64,000 nucleotides of DNA, taken from the NCBI GenBank assembly GCA_033439295.1, contig JAVTLE010000007.1, positions 744,001-808,000 on the forward strand, given 5' to 3'. Both the position numbers and the translations under genes were made by a program. This DNA is from Deuterostichococcus epilithicus. Taxonomy: Eukaryota > Chlorophyta > Trebouxiophyceae > Prasiolales > Stichococcaceae. Below are positions 1-12,451 of the stretch, in pieces. Position 1 is the stretch's first letter. The number at the start of each line of letters is the position of its first letter. The notes beneath the pieces were generated by a model. It searched no databases and was not told the DNA's origin. It saw nothing but the letters and a program-made list of their open reading frames with translations.

Positions 1-140
1 AAGAGTTTCGCAAGCGGACTGGCCAGCGGTGCCGCAGCAGTCGCTGAACTCTGAAGCTGCAATTGAATCCTGAAAATGAAACATCGAGCCCGTCAGTCAA
101 TATTCGAGCCCGAAATCTCAACCCTGGAATATCGATGCAG

Positions 141-1296
141 GTGGACCGGTCGGCGGTGCGGCAGGCAGAGGAGGAGAACACGCAGTACAGGGGGGTGGCA
201 GCGCCGTCGCGGAACAAGGTCCAGGAGGAGCCTGTTGTTACTGAAATGCCCAAGGTAAGGGTTTTCCCTGGTGCAATCAGAACAGCAAACACGACCGTTG
301 CTCGGCAGCGCTCTCTGGTTCCTTTTCTTTCCTCCCAGTCGGCTCCTGGCGCAGGCGTCTGCCATCATGAAAGGCAATCGTAAACCCGCAGCGGCAATGC
401 GCCTCGCCTCGACTCGGGTCGGCGTGCGTGTGCGCAGTGGCTGGTGATACAGCCGGAGGACGACGAAAAGACGAAGGCGAAGAAGAAGAAGCTCATGAAG
501 TCATACAAGAGCAAGATGCGCTTCGCCAAGCTGGACCAGGAGACGAAGGTGCGGCTGTGCAAATTCATGCACCTGAGTGTCCCCCAAAGCGAGCTTTCGC
601 ACTCGCCCAGTGTTCCTTCTGGCGGCCCCTGCACAAACAAACTCATGTGCGCATCATGGCACCTCCACTGCGAGGCCTGTACTCGTGTGCTGATGACCGG
701 CGCATCTGCGGCATGTGATGATACCCCGCCAGCACAGTCAGTGGCACATCGGGGCTTCTGGGTGTCCGCAGGAGAAGCAGACGTCATGGCAGAACTTCCA
801 AAAGGGCAAGGTGTCAAAGAAGAAGCCAAAGGGCTTCATGACAGGTGGGGCCCTTTCGTGCATTCGCGCCTGATGCGTCCAGCGCGCAGTGGTTGCTGAA
901 GTCGTCCTGCAGCACCCTGCTGCACCTGTACTGCACTCTGCATGTCTTTGCATGGCACCCTGCCTGCGTGAGTGCGCACTCGGCATGCTGCCCAGCTCCA
1001 CACCCCCCAGCTGCCTCATGACATGTCCTTGACCTGGTTGCAGCGCACAAAAAGGCCAGCATCTTTTCGGTGCCAGAGAACGGCAAGGTGAACTTTTCTC
1101 TCGCTTCTTGCGACCGAACACCGAGTTGACCGCTGCCAGCCTGACCACTTTGGGCATGTTCCACGACTGAGGGGCTCAGCTGACGCTTTGCCAACATGCC
1201 GCACAGGTGGGCGTGGTGGGGTCCGGGCAGGGGATGACAGAGTACAAGCCGAAGGGGCGGCACGAGTTTGCGGGGCTTCGAGGGGATGGCACATGA
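141..1296 (+). CDS. SPF30/SMNDC1-like splicing factor, C-terminal part (5' end outside window)
   Basis: SPF30 is a Tudor-domain protein needed to bring the U4/U6.U5 tri-snRNP into the spliceosome; it acts in the nucleus. Five exons join in phase: 141-254, 438-548, 772-844, 1044-1087 and 1207-1296 (143 codons plus stop). They encode the family's lysine-rich C-terminal region: a KAKKKKLMKSYKSKMR basic stretch, the block SWQNFQKGKVSKKKPKGF, and the closing ASIFSVPENGKVGVVGSG block that is the most conserved tail of SPF30/SMNDC1. The Tudor domain would lie upstream and is not seen, so the gene is 5' partial. All donors are GT and all acceptors AG. Identification rests on remembered family sequence, strong for the last three exons and weaker for the first, which falls in a variable linker. 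Confidence 0.82.
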
Positions 1297-1958
1297 TGCA
1301 GTGTTCCTCTGTCTGATCGTTGTTGGCACATCGACGTCGCAGCCCGCCTGCTCTGTACTCTAAACCTTCCTGATATAGCTCCTCTCAGTAACGCTGACAT
1401 CGCTGACATTCAAGCTCATGAGCTGACCCCTCGCCAAATTCAATCCTGCCTCCGTGTCTCACACGACCTGCTGACCATTCACATGAAGCACGGCACCAGA
1501 CATCCAGCGGCGTCCAGCAGCAGCGTCCTGGACCTTCCAGCGTTCATGCTGCCCAATATTGCTATAGTGTCCGCGGCAGCACAGCGTGCTGAGACGCCCC
1601 CGACATGCGCATCGCCACGACGTCACTGGCGCTATAGCGCTTGGGGCGTGACCGCCGCGGGACGGGCGGCTGCCCCGCCTGTTGCCTTGCCTCTGCCTGC
1701 GTCCAATCCTCAGCCTTCTGCGCCTACGATGCGACAGTCGCGTACAGTTTTCAGTTCCCCACCGACCACAGGTTGTGAGTTGGCAGATCCTGTCTCGCAG
1801 CTGCTGCAGATGGGTACAGATCCGGCAAGCGAGCCAACGGCGCAGATAGACGCGCTGCACAGATGTAATGGCAATGCTGCGCCGCAGCCAGGAATTTGCA
1901 CAGTGCTGGTGCAAAAGAGTTCGGAGCTTGATCTCCCGCGCAATGAGCTTCAACAGCA
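1297..1958. other. Convergent intergenic spacer
   Basis: Lies between the 3' end of the SPF30-like gene and the presumed 3' end of the flippase gene. It should hold both 3' UTRs. Open frames here are short, overlap on both strands and match nothing I know. No repeat or RNA gene was recognised. Confidence 0.5.
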
Positions 1959-4900
1959 TCAGCGTCCCACCTCGTCTGCGTGCAAGGACTCGAAACCGGG
2001 CGTGTCGAAGCTGAATCCGGTGTGAGCCCGGCTGCGGCTGCGGCGCAGCACCGGGGGGATGCTGTCCCTGGGGCCCGCACTCTCAACCGCTGTCAGGGAC
2101 ACCTTTGCGTCTGACAGCTGGCACTCGATGAGGCTCCCGCCCAGCAGCAGGCTGCCGCTGCTGGCGGCCTCGAGAGCGGTGCCGCCGTCCGCCATGACAC
2201 TGTCGTTGATGCGCACCTGCGCCGCGAGCGGGAGGAGCGCTTGCTTTTGAGGTTGTGAGAACAGCAGCATCAAAGGAAGAAGGCGCAGCCGTGCAGTGCA
2301 TTCAAGTGCACCGGCCCGGCAGCCGCTGCTCTGACCACAGCCCTGGCACTGACGACATTGGAGCCTCGTCGGCTGTCTGGCAGCGCGCTTGCTACACACA
2401 CCTTGTGGTGCCGCGACGGCGATGTCGACGCGGTCTGCGCACGCAGCAGCGGGCCTGGCACCTTGTACACCCTGCAGCGAACAGCAACAGCTCTCAGACT
2501 TAAAAGTCAATCAGAGTCTCGCAGCTCCGTCCTGATCCAAGCAGTCCTCCACTCCACACCCGCGTGCGTCGTTCATCGTACTCTGCGAGGGGTGACGACG
2601 CAGCATCGCATGGCGCCTCGTCCGGTGCGCACTCCGCTGAGGCGATGCCATCCAATGCTCAGGCACAATGCAGCTGCGCAGGGTTTTGTTCAGGCGGTTC
2701 AGTAGAAGTAGGCCATGGCACACCTGCTACCCTTGGACAGCCGGATGGCGTCCAGCGCTCCCTCGTACTCCTGGATGAGGTGCTCGTCGTGGGGGCGGAA
2801 GGCACGCGTGGCACCCGCTATGACCACGTGTGGCAGCAGGCACCCCGCCACACCTGCAATCCCAGGCAGGCCAATTGTCGTTGGTGGAGCTGCACCGTGT
2901 CTTCCTGGTGTGCACAGAGAGAACAGGGCGCAACTGCGCGCCGGGAACCGCCGTGTTTGGCGGTGTGCATCCCGTCACGCCTGCGCCGCCGGGGCGGCCG
3001 AGGCGTCATTGCGCCGAACAGAACATCCCTGACGCGCTGCAGGGCACTCCCGATGTGCTGCAGGGCACTGTGCTGCGCACGGGCACGGCTGCGCGAAATG
3101 CTCTGCGAGCCGGCAGACAAAGCAGCAGACAATGGGTGCAGGCCCGGACACCTTGCACTTCGCGATTTTGCAGTGGAGACATGAGTGAGGTGCGCACTCA
3201 GCAGCAAGCACAGCCAGGCGGCAGGCCAGCGCAGCAGCAGGAAGATGACAAAGTAGATGTTCCCCTGATGGGCCAGGCCCCCCAGCAGCCCCAGCGGCAG
3301 GATGTTGTAGGCGCAGACAAAGGCCAGCCAAAGGGCGATGCTGCCGTAGATGGCGATGAAGTGGTACCTCGTGTGGAACTGCACCGACAGCGCCAGCCGC
3401 AGGTTTACCTGCGGTGGCGGCACACACTGGCATTGAGGTCTGCGGCGGCAGAGGCACACGCTTTGCGATTGGCGACGCCTCGTCGTGCAATATTGATCTC
3501 AAAGATACGTATGCCACAGGCTAAAGGACCAATTTGACATGCAACACAGTGGCCACCCTCACTTGATACGGTGCACAAACTGCGCCGAGCGGCGATGCAT
3601 TGCAGCGTCTGTCGCGCTGTTTCTGGCTGAGACTCTGCTCACAAATGGCGACCGTTGCACCAACAGCTTGTCCAAATCTGCCGGAAAATTCACCAAAACT
3701 GCTATTGAACTCACCACGACAACTGCGACGGTGTAACACAGCGTCCCTGTGGCCCATATGTCGACCGTCTGGCCGGCCGCGTCCGCCGCGGCACGCGGCG
3801 ACAGCCCCAGCACCGGCACATAGAAGCAGACCAGGGAGTGCCACACGGCAGACGCCAGCCACAGGGTCAGCACGCGGGCAGAGAACTTGGCGTTGCGCTG
3901 CCCCGCGGCGTACAGCTGCGGCACCGACAGCAGGCTCTCCTGCGTATGGCAGCACGCATGCTGGGCGCTCAGTACCTGTTGACGGCCGCGAGAGCTGAGA
4001 GGCGAATCAGAGCCATGCCGCTTTTGGTCTGCTCTGCACAACAACCGCCAGCCTTGACAGGCCAGCAGATCGGCCAGCATGACACTGGCGCAACGCAGGC
4101 TTCCTGATGGCAGCAAGTACACCTTGGAGACGTCCTGGTCGAAGAGACCAACCACGATGACCGGCAGTGACGTGAATAGCAGATTGTAAAACGCCTGCAC
4201 ATTGGTACGTTTTGAAGGCTTCAGCCTCTATTTTTTCAGGCACAGCCGGGAGCAAATCATAAGTCCAGGCCGCGGCATACAGTTGCGGCAGATGGCAACG
4301 GTGACAGTGGTGAGACCACCGCCTAGTAGTTGCAATGAAACTCGTGTGTTGATGACATGTGCAAACTCAATTTCTGCTTTACCAAGCACCTGATACCAGT
4401 CGTCGTACAGGCGCTGCCCACTGAACGCTGTGTACAGGTTGAACCAGAACTGGGTCAGCGTGTACGCCATGTTCTTGTAGAAAAAGTACCTGAGCATCAT
4501 CAGTCAGCCACAGAAAGCATCAGGCATGAACAGTCCGCTGCAGCGCTACAGCACCTCACTTGCAGTCCTGGTGCTCACACGAAGGTGAACACGCCATGGG
4601 TGAGCACCCACCCCCTTACCTCAAGCGGGCCACTCCCCTTGTGCGTCAGCGAGCTCCGCCTGGATAGAGTGACGGTGCAGCAGGTGGCCTTGCTACTGAC
4701 TGGCAGGTGCACACTGCTCAGGGCCGCCCTCGTGTTCAGGCACATGAGGGGGGGCGCACCCCACGATGCGGGCGATGCGGGTGTAGGACCAGCGGCCGTG
4801 CACCAGCAGCAGCGGCGTCAGGAAGGAGAACTGCGCGATCGCAAAGTCCGCCGCCATGACCGCCTGCATGCCCTCCTGCCCGCTGATGCCCACGCCCACG

Positions 4901-7900
4901 TGCGCCGCCTGTTGATCAAACCGTTCTTTGGGTATCGCCCATGCAGCACCATGATGGATCACGACAGATCATAGTGGATCATAATGAGGCATGCCTGTGC
5001 TCGTGCACACAGGCCTCTTCAAGCGCCAGCTCCTCAGGACGCAGCAGCCATGTGTGCCGATGTGATGCCGGTGTATATCCGACTGTCCCGGATGAGTTCT
5101 CTGCCCTCCCTTCATCTGTCGTTGGAGCATCCCGAGCTGGCGAGGTGCGCCGAACTGGCGCACAGTCCCACGGGCGCAGCCGCACCTGGATCATGCTGAC
5201 GTCGTTGGCGCCGTCGCCGATGGACAGCGTCACAGCGCCGGCACCCTCCTTCACCAGCGCCGTCACCTGAGCCTTCTGCAGCGGCGACACCCGGCAGCAC
5301 ACCACCGCCTGCGCAACACCACGCCACCCGCATGTTGGGGTTAGTTTTTAGGATTTAGTTTCAAGCTTTCGAGGGCTGGACGTCCCAGCTGGACCGATGG
5401 ATGTGGGGAACCATTCCACAACCCCGCACCAAGGTGAGCCAGGAGCATGTCATCAGTTCGGATGCAGACTGAAGTTGTCGAATGCCTGTAGCCAGCCAGC
5501 CGCACCTTGCAGGCCATGCCCAGCTCCAGGAAGCGCGCCTTCGAGCCCCCCTCCAGCGCCACCGACAGCGCGCGGCCGTCAATGACGACCGCCAGGTCCG
5601 GCGACGAGTCGGGTCGCGCGCGGGTCAGCCGCGCCACGCGCGCCGCGTCATCCAGCTGCTGCGTCACCTGCGCGCAACCGGGGCACTAAGGGGGTCTCAC
5701 AGCAAGTGTGCACATGCAAGTGATGGTGCGTCCGCCCTCCCACAGGACTGCACAAGCAGAAGACTGCTGCGTGCAGCCGAGCGCCGTTGATTTAAAAGAG
5801 TTACAATCAGGGATGTAGGCTCCACAATGAGGAACAAAGCAGGGCCCGCAGCATTTCCTCACGCAGGATGCACGCTGCTGATGCATGGCGAAGTGAAACA
5901 CTTTGCAAGTCTCACATCCGAAGCACAGCAGTCGCACCTCCTGGTGCACCAGCGCCCGCAGGTCGGCGCAGCCGCGCCGCTCGGCGTCCAGGATGGCGTC
6001 CGTCTCGCTGGAGATCAGCAGCCGCTCCTGGCAGTTGCTCAGCAGGCTGCACGCGTAGCCAATGTTGATGGCGGTCTCGACCTTGTCGCCGGTCAGCACC
6101 CAGATCTTGAGCCCGGCTGCTCGCAGCTGCTCGATGCACTCAGGCACGCCCTGCGGCGTGTCACACTTTCTTCGCCGACATATAGGTACTTCCTGTTGAC
6201 GACGCCCTGCCACAAGGCTCTGCGAACTGCCGTGCGCGAGTTGAATATGAGTCCTGCGGCTGTAACACTCCCAAGCAACACCCCCATCAGGCCTCTCTGC
6301 AAGCAGCCCATGTTGGGAGGAATCTCCGACCCCAGCAGACCGTTTTCTTGCCAGAGATTGAGCGCTATATGCACACACGAACACCTGCTGCAGCTTGTCC
6401 TCGATGGCGGTGGCACCCAGCAGGATCAGGTCCTTCTCGATGAGCTCCGCCGCCGTCTCCATCTGCGCGTCCCGCTCCTGCATCGCCGTCTTGGCGGCCT
6501 GGAAGCGCGGCGCCCACCCCGCGAACTCCGCCGGCGGCACCACCCTGCGCCCATAAACGCAATACTGGGTCGTGTCTCATTCGGTGTCTCGGACCAACAA
6601 GCCAACAGTGCCGTGCCTTTGGAAGGCGCAGCAGGCCAACAACTGTCGGCTTTGCGCTCCTCCTGCAGGTGCCGTTTTGTGGCCTAGGCAGCGTCTGAGC
6701 TGCGCAGCAGGCCGGTGTCGTGCCACTCCTCAAAGCCTATCGCCGACCGGCTGCTGGGCACCCGCTGGCAAAGCGCAGGGTGCGCAGGTCCTGAGTCCCC
6801 AGGCCTTCCTCAGCTCAGCCCCTGTATGAGAGGCGGCGTGTGCACGACGCCAGGTTCCATCTTCGCCAGCACCTTTCGCTGTCGCGCACCTGTAGGCGAG
6901 GCACAGGGTGCGCAGGCCCTGGTTGCCGTACTCCTCCAGATGCGCCTGTGTGTCATCAACGTGCTCCTGCCCCTCGCGGCCCAACCGCTCGAAGATAACA
7001 GTGTCCGCCCCCTGCGGGCACAGCAGAGGTTGTAGAGCTGGTGTACAGGCAAGCCCAGGCTCTCGCCTCTGCCCATCAGATGCGGCAGGGTCTTGCGAGC
7101 GGCCTGTGCAGATGCAGCCATCTTCTATGAGGTTGTTCGGAGAATGCTTGCTGCAGTATGCAATAGCACTGTATGTGCCGACCGCCGCACCTTGCAGTAC
7201 AGCACGATGGTGCCGTCCGGCTGCCGCACAATGGACGACTGGCGCTTGCGGGTGGAGTTGAACTCCAGAACCGCCAGAACCTCGTACTCCACCAGCGCCG
7301 GCAGTGGCCCTGCCTCCCACACCTGAGAGGGCTGTCAGGGTTCGCATATCTCCGGAACGGCCACAAGCGTGTTGTCTTTGTTTCGCCTGGATATCACACA
7401 ACAGCCTGCCAGCACCGCAGCCTGCCAGGTAGGCCCACGATCTACTTATGTCTTCTGCTGTGTTGGACTGGTCTGCAAGCGGGCGACAAAAGTCAACATG
7501 AATGTCACCAGTCCGCCGCCTTCTGGGCAGCAGGTGAGACTCGTGCACATTAGCGAACCTTGACGCCGTGCGGCGTGCGGGCGTGACAAAAGAAGCCGAA
7601 GACCTTGGCCGCCACCACCAGCGCCGCCTCGTCGGGTGATCCGGCCTGCAACAAGCAGCGACCGTGCTCTTGCTGCAGTTTTGGTGCCCTGCAAGAATGC
7701 AGCCAACGAGCCGGAGTGTGCCGGACCTGCGCACACTCAGCGGATGCTGAATGCTGGAATAGTATCATGGCTCTTGGTCGCCTGGCAAGCGGTCGTTCAG
7801 TGGCGCGATCCCTGCATGGCGGTCATAGGCCTCATTGAGGCTGTACGTGCACAGAAAGGTCTCGGCACCGCACCTGGTACTTTATCTCGGCGGGCGTGGG

Positions 7901-10900
7901 TGGGCCCGTTGGGATGACGGTGTGGCACACCGCCAGCAGCCGGAAAAACTCGCGCATGAGATGCGCGTCCGGGCCCGACTGCCAGCGCCCGTGCATCAAC
8001 CGCCTGTGGGACGGCGCAGCGCAGGGTCAGCACGGCAGCCGCGCCAAAGCGGCAGCGGTTAGGCGCACGAGTTGGCAGGGCATCACGAAACTGCGGATGC
8101 AGAGAAGCGCAAGCGTCAGCTGTGCAGAGTGCCGGGTGATCAGCATGGCGCACTCGTCGTTGAAGTTGAAGGCCAGCTCCCTGACAGCGTCTGGCGACGG
8201 CGGCTCCTCCGCGAGGCACCGCCCGGCGCGCTTGGCCAGCGTGCGCTCGATCTCGGTGACGCCGCGGCCGTAACGCACGCCGCCAATGGAGCACTTGAAG
8301 AACTCCATGCGGTTGCACGTCAGCGTGCCTGCAGCACAGCAGTGGCGGGGACGGCTCTGCGGCGGCTCAGGACTGACTGCGGCCGCACGCCGGGACGGCA
8401 AGCATGCTGAAGGGGCTGCATCGTATCGGAGTCCAGACAACAGGAGATGAGACTGCTGCTGTCGGTGCGAGTCTGGACGTGACTGCCCAAAAGTCAATTG
8501 AGTTACATGGCGGACCCAAAGCTGGCACACCAAGGAAGGATCGTTCGACTCGCCTGTCTTGTCTGAGAAGATGTACTCCACTTGGCCCAACTCCTCGTTT
8601 AGGTTCGATGTGCGCGCCAGCGCCGGCATGTCCGCCTCCGCGCTGTACATCGACCGGTCGTTGTTGATGAAGCGCGTCGCCTGTGGTGATGCGCTCAACG
8701 AGCGTGTGAAGACGAGTGGACATGCCGAAGGTCTCCTTGTGAGTGTGTGCAATCGCAGACCGAAGGGCGATTCCCCGAAGCCGTCACTGCCGCCTGCCAC
8801 ACACGCATTTGGTTGACACCGCAAAGCTGGCAACATTGTTTGGGGATTCAGGCGCTGCGGCTCTCCCACCTGAATGAACTTGACGATCTCGATGGATACG
8901 TACAGGGAGATGGGGATGAGGCTGGAGTACAGGATGAAAAGCGTGAGGAAGTCCAGGATGCCGACAATTGCGCGGGCGTCCGGTTCGAACAGCAGCCGCG
9001 CAATGGAGGATTCCGAGCCGGAGCCCATGCGGAGGTACCAGTGCCTCTGCAGCCACAGCACATGCAGGCTGAGGGATACGTCAACGTTTCGGTGCGCATA
9101 TAGCGATGCCTCTGCGAGTCTTGACGACCCGCTGCGCGTCGTCACAGCAGACACGGCTTAGTCAGTACACCGGCACATAGGTTCTGCCCTCGGATGATCA
9201 TCTGCCCCCGGGCGGCGCACTGATCCGCTAGCTGCTGCAGCGGCAGGGAAGCGAGCCCAGCTCTGCAAGAACAGAGTAGGCAACACACGCACTCCGGGTG
9301 CACAGCAGCGAATGGAGCACAGAAGCATGCATGCCTTGTTGACCCAGAGCGCACTGCCGACGGCGTCGATGAGGCAGATGACCGCCAGCATGGCGAAGAT
9401 GCAGAAGATGAGGCGGTCCAGCCGCTTCTCAAGGGAGCTGCGCTTGGAGTGCACGCCCGTCGAGTTCATCATGATCTGCGCAGGCGACACCCGCAGGTCA
9501 CGCAGGTCATGCAGGTCTCCTAGTTGGTTACCAGGCGTGCTGCAAACCCGCATCATTGCCGGCGTGGGACGCGATCTGGCAGCCTCCCCGGGAGACTGCA
9601 CTTGTGCGCTTCGTTTCTCCATGGAGTCCATCTTGAGCTGCACTAGGCAAGCCAGATCACCAAAAAGGATGCCGCAAACAGGTCACAATACAGGGATCAG
9701 CATTCCATGCCAGCGTCCTGTCGTCTGACGCACCCAAAACTGAGAACAACAGTTGCAGCACAATCATGCAGTCGACCGATCGGCCTCTTTGCCGAGACTA
9801 TGCAACGCGCCTTCGTCTGGTGGCCGGTGAAGATGACGACGCCGTAGATGTGTGGCGTATTGCGCAGCATGCACCCACGCAGCAGGACCTGCACAAGCGC
9901 CCGCCGCAGCAATTGATCTCCAGGCCACGCATTTGTTGTCACTTATCCTGCACTGACCTCCTGTTGCCAATGTCTTCTGTGTGCCAGTTCAGAGTGCAGG
10001 GTCCGCATTAGCAGCCTCTGGCTCTGCGCGTCGCGGCGACCAATACCCTGAGAATCACCCACGTGCAGGTACCCAACGCAATGATGTGCCAACAGAGTCC
10101 CAAACCTGGTTGGTGGACAGCGCCAGCTTCTGCCCGCCCAGCACCAGGTTGCCGGTGAACGTGTACAGCGAGTTGTTGGGCTGTTCGCTCTCCACCGCGG
10201 CGCCGCCGCCTGCCGCCAGGCCGCCGGTACTCTTCGGACTGTAGTCCCATGTGTCCGCCAGTGCCTGCAGGCGCCACAATGGCGACAACTGGATCGGACT
10301 GCCGTGTGGCCAATCAGGCCGACCTCGTCGTATGGTTTCCGACCTAATGTTTTGGAGGGCGAACAATCGCCTGTGCATGAACAGCTTCGGCGACTCGTTC
10401 CTGGCAAGGTATATACGTCTTTTCAGCTGCACAAGTTGCTGCCTCGGGAAAACTCGCCTTCTTAAGTTTGAGGTTGGTCTCGCCGTCCAGGTTCATGGTC
10501 TCGATGTAGCAGATGCCCTCTGCATGCACGCTGCTGAGGAGCACCAGGTCCGCCGGAAACACGTCGCCATCCTCTATCTGCAAACCCATGACACGCAATC
10601 TGGAGCGGTTGCGTGACATGAAGCTGAAGAGCCATCCCTGGGCACGCGCGTTGCTGAGCAGCATCAGGTTTGCTGGGGAAATGTTGCCGTCCTCCACTAG
10701 TGTGGCAATTTGTTCGTCAGAGTGTCACTACAGGCTGGCACCGGGACGTTGGGTTCAGGCTGATCTTGTCACTCGTCCAGCAATGAGCATATATGCATTT
10801 GATGTGACCATGTCCCTTCAGGCCTGCACCCGCTGCCGCACATGTACGCCCAGTGCTTGAGCATCCGCCGCCGCCGCCTCCCCGAGACCCGCCGCCACGG

Positions 10901-11620
10901 CTGCCTGCGGCAAGCTGCGCAACCTGTGCTACGAGCAGGGAAACGAGCAACCAAGCACCTTGACGATATCGCCGGCCGCCACATGCTGCCAAGCCACCGA
11001 GACGAGGCCGCCGTCACGGACCACCCAGGCCGCGGTGTTGTTGATCTGCGCGCATCCCGCCCAGAACCTTAGTCACTTAGTGGGGCCACTACGGCCGTCT
11101 GTAGCGCCACCTCACGGGAAGGCAGACTGCATCGAGGCTGCATTGCAGCACAAGCAAGGGGTATCAGACTGCACCTCGACATCTTTGGTGTGCCGCTTGT
11201 GGTCCTCCAGGGCCTCTTTGAAGAGCGACACCGCCAGCACGATGGCCAACGGAAACACATTTGTGTACGGGTTGACGGGGCTGCAGGGCACGTATAACAG
11301 GTTGGTTTCAAGTTGATTTACGTACCCAGTGCGCGGAAGCTTGAGAGGGGCAAGGGGGAAGGGCATGCTGCATGATGGAAGCACCTGACGGGCGTGCAGG
11401 AGAGGATGGCAATAAGCAGGAAGTAGAAATTTGCCACGCGGCGAAACTGCTCGAACAGCCCCTGCGTTTCACGTTTGTTGATCTACAATTGCTCTCTTAT
11501 GATCACACAGAATGCTGACTCGAAGCGCATGCCAGTTCACCTGGGTGCCGTCACAGCGCACGTGCCCACCTTTGGCAGGAACGAAAACCAGGTGTACTTT
11601 GTGGTCCTGATGGCATTGTC
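1959..11620 (-). CDS. P4-type ATPase (aminophospholipid flippase), multi-exon
   Basis: P4-ATPases flip phospholipids from the outer to the cytosolic leaflet of Golgi, endosome or plasma membranes, usually with a CDC50/ALIS partner. Blocks in order on the minus strand: [12 protein letters not shown] (11570-11620) followed by [13 protein letters not shown] (about 11390-11463), the first membrane pair (11180-11300), the DGET loop [11 protein letters not shown] (about 10470), [19 protein letters not shown] (about 9430-9470), the DKTG phosphorylation site (about 8550) with TLTCN in the next exon, [10 protein letters not shown] (about 7620), IFERL (about 7010), [20 protein letters not shown] (about 6080), [12 protein letters not shown] (about 5200), and C-terminal membrane segments (2830-4500). 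The 5'-most exon, before DNAIRTTKY, was not found between 11621 and 12450. A stop occurs at 2699-2701, but 1959-2222 encodes a tail with [18 protein letters not shown], like the GY/FAF tail motif of flippases, so I extend the model there with low certainty. Key catalytic residues are all present. Confidence 0.85.
6760..6813 (-). repeat. Degenerate copy of a flippase exon end inside the following intron
   Basis: The stretch resembles 6888-6939, the end of the exon encoding [16 protein letters not shown] plus its donor site, at roughly 70% identity by eye. The core CAGGGTGCGCAGG is shared exactly. Offset is about 128 nt. Confidence 0.6.
9492..9518. repeat. Short tandem repeat, 9-nt unit x3, in a flippase intron
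   Basis: Three near-identical 9-nt units (CGCAGGTCA, CGCAGGTCA, TGCAGGTCT) lie in the intron just upstream, in the sense of transcription, of the exon beginning with the MMNSTG block. Confidence 0.6.
10634..10697 (-). repeat. Degenerate copy of the flippase DGET exon start inside the preceding intron
   Basis: On the minus strand this reads [20 protein letters not shown]; the real exon starting at 10577 reads [20 protein letters not shown]. The copy sits 120 nt upstream of the real exon start and shares most positions over about 60 nt. The copied frame is open into the real exon, so both could be translated if the intron were retained. Confidence 0.75.
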
Positions 11621-12451
11621 CTGTGGCATGAAGGATCGAACTCTTACCTACTTCGTCACTTACATAAAGCCCTCCCCCAATGCAGTTGCAAGGTGCGCTG
11701 CTGTGGTGCCCATTACCGACCTGTGTCAGCTTCGCCTTGACGCCAGTCCAGCCTATGGGTATCATCCAAGTCTCTGAGGCTATAGCCCGAGGCATCATCA
11801 AATTATCCAAAGCCTCCCATCGCACGCGCATCGCGCCCGCACAGCGCCGAACCGCAGAAAGCAGGTGCAAACTCAACGCACGAACTGACTGAGTGGTGTT
11901 CAGGAGCGTCCGAACCGCAAATATCAATGTGCAACTGGAAATCTGCGCTATAGCAGGTTACGCGCAAGTTAACGGCGCTTTACGCGCAAGTTAACGGCGC
12001 TTTGAGCCGCGCTGCACGCGGCTTTGACGGTGTTTCGGAGGTTTGTGAGAAAGCCACTGCAAGTCAACATGCGGTACAGAAAAGCTCTTGGACGGCAATG
12101 TGACACCCATAATGCTCATAAGCTGCGCCATTTCTGACAACGAACCCCGGCGCTCCAGTGGTCAAGCTCCAGCGAATTGGGGACTGTCGACCCGTTCCCG
12201 GTGAATGTTGGTCAGCTCACGTGCCCAGCGGTGGCAGCAAACGTTCGCCTGCTGCTGGGAAGTCATCTTGCAGGCCTGGAGGCGATTGCTCGTTCCTTGT
12301 GAGCAAATCGCGCTGTGCGTCCCGGCGAAAGTGTAAAACTGTGCTGTAAGAAATCTTGCACCCGATTCATCAAAATTACTCCGCTAATTTTCCTGGCAAC
12401 AACCTCGTAAGCAGTGTCATCAGCATGTGCTGTTGAGGAGGACACTGCGCA
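11621..12451. other. Spacer between flippase and small membrane protein gene, with missing flippase 5' exon(s)
   Basis: The flippase start codon and N-terminal exon should lie here but no convincing block was found. Good donor-like GTAAGT/GTAAGA sites occur on the minus strand near 11645-11665. A perfect 22-nt tandem duplication lies at 11958-12001. The two genes are divergent, so promoters of both are expected here. Confidence 0.45.
11958..12001. repeat. Perfect 22-nt tandem duplication
   Basis: Two identical 22-nt units, 11958-11979 and 11980-12001, each starting TTACGCGCAAGTTAACG. They lie between divergent genes; no function is evident. Confidence 0.85.

Noticed and set aside
1483-2025. 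180-codon open frame on the plus strand
   Set aside because: Low-complexity composition, overlapping frames on the other strand and no splice or family support.
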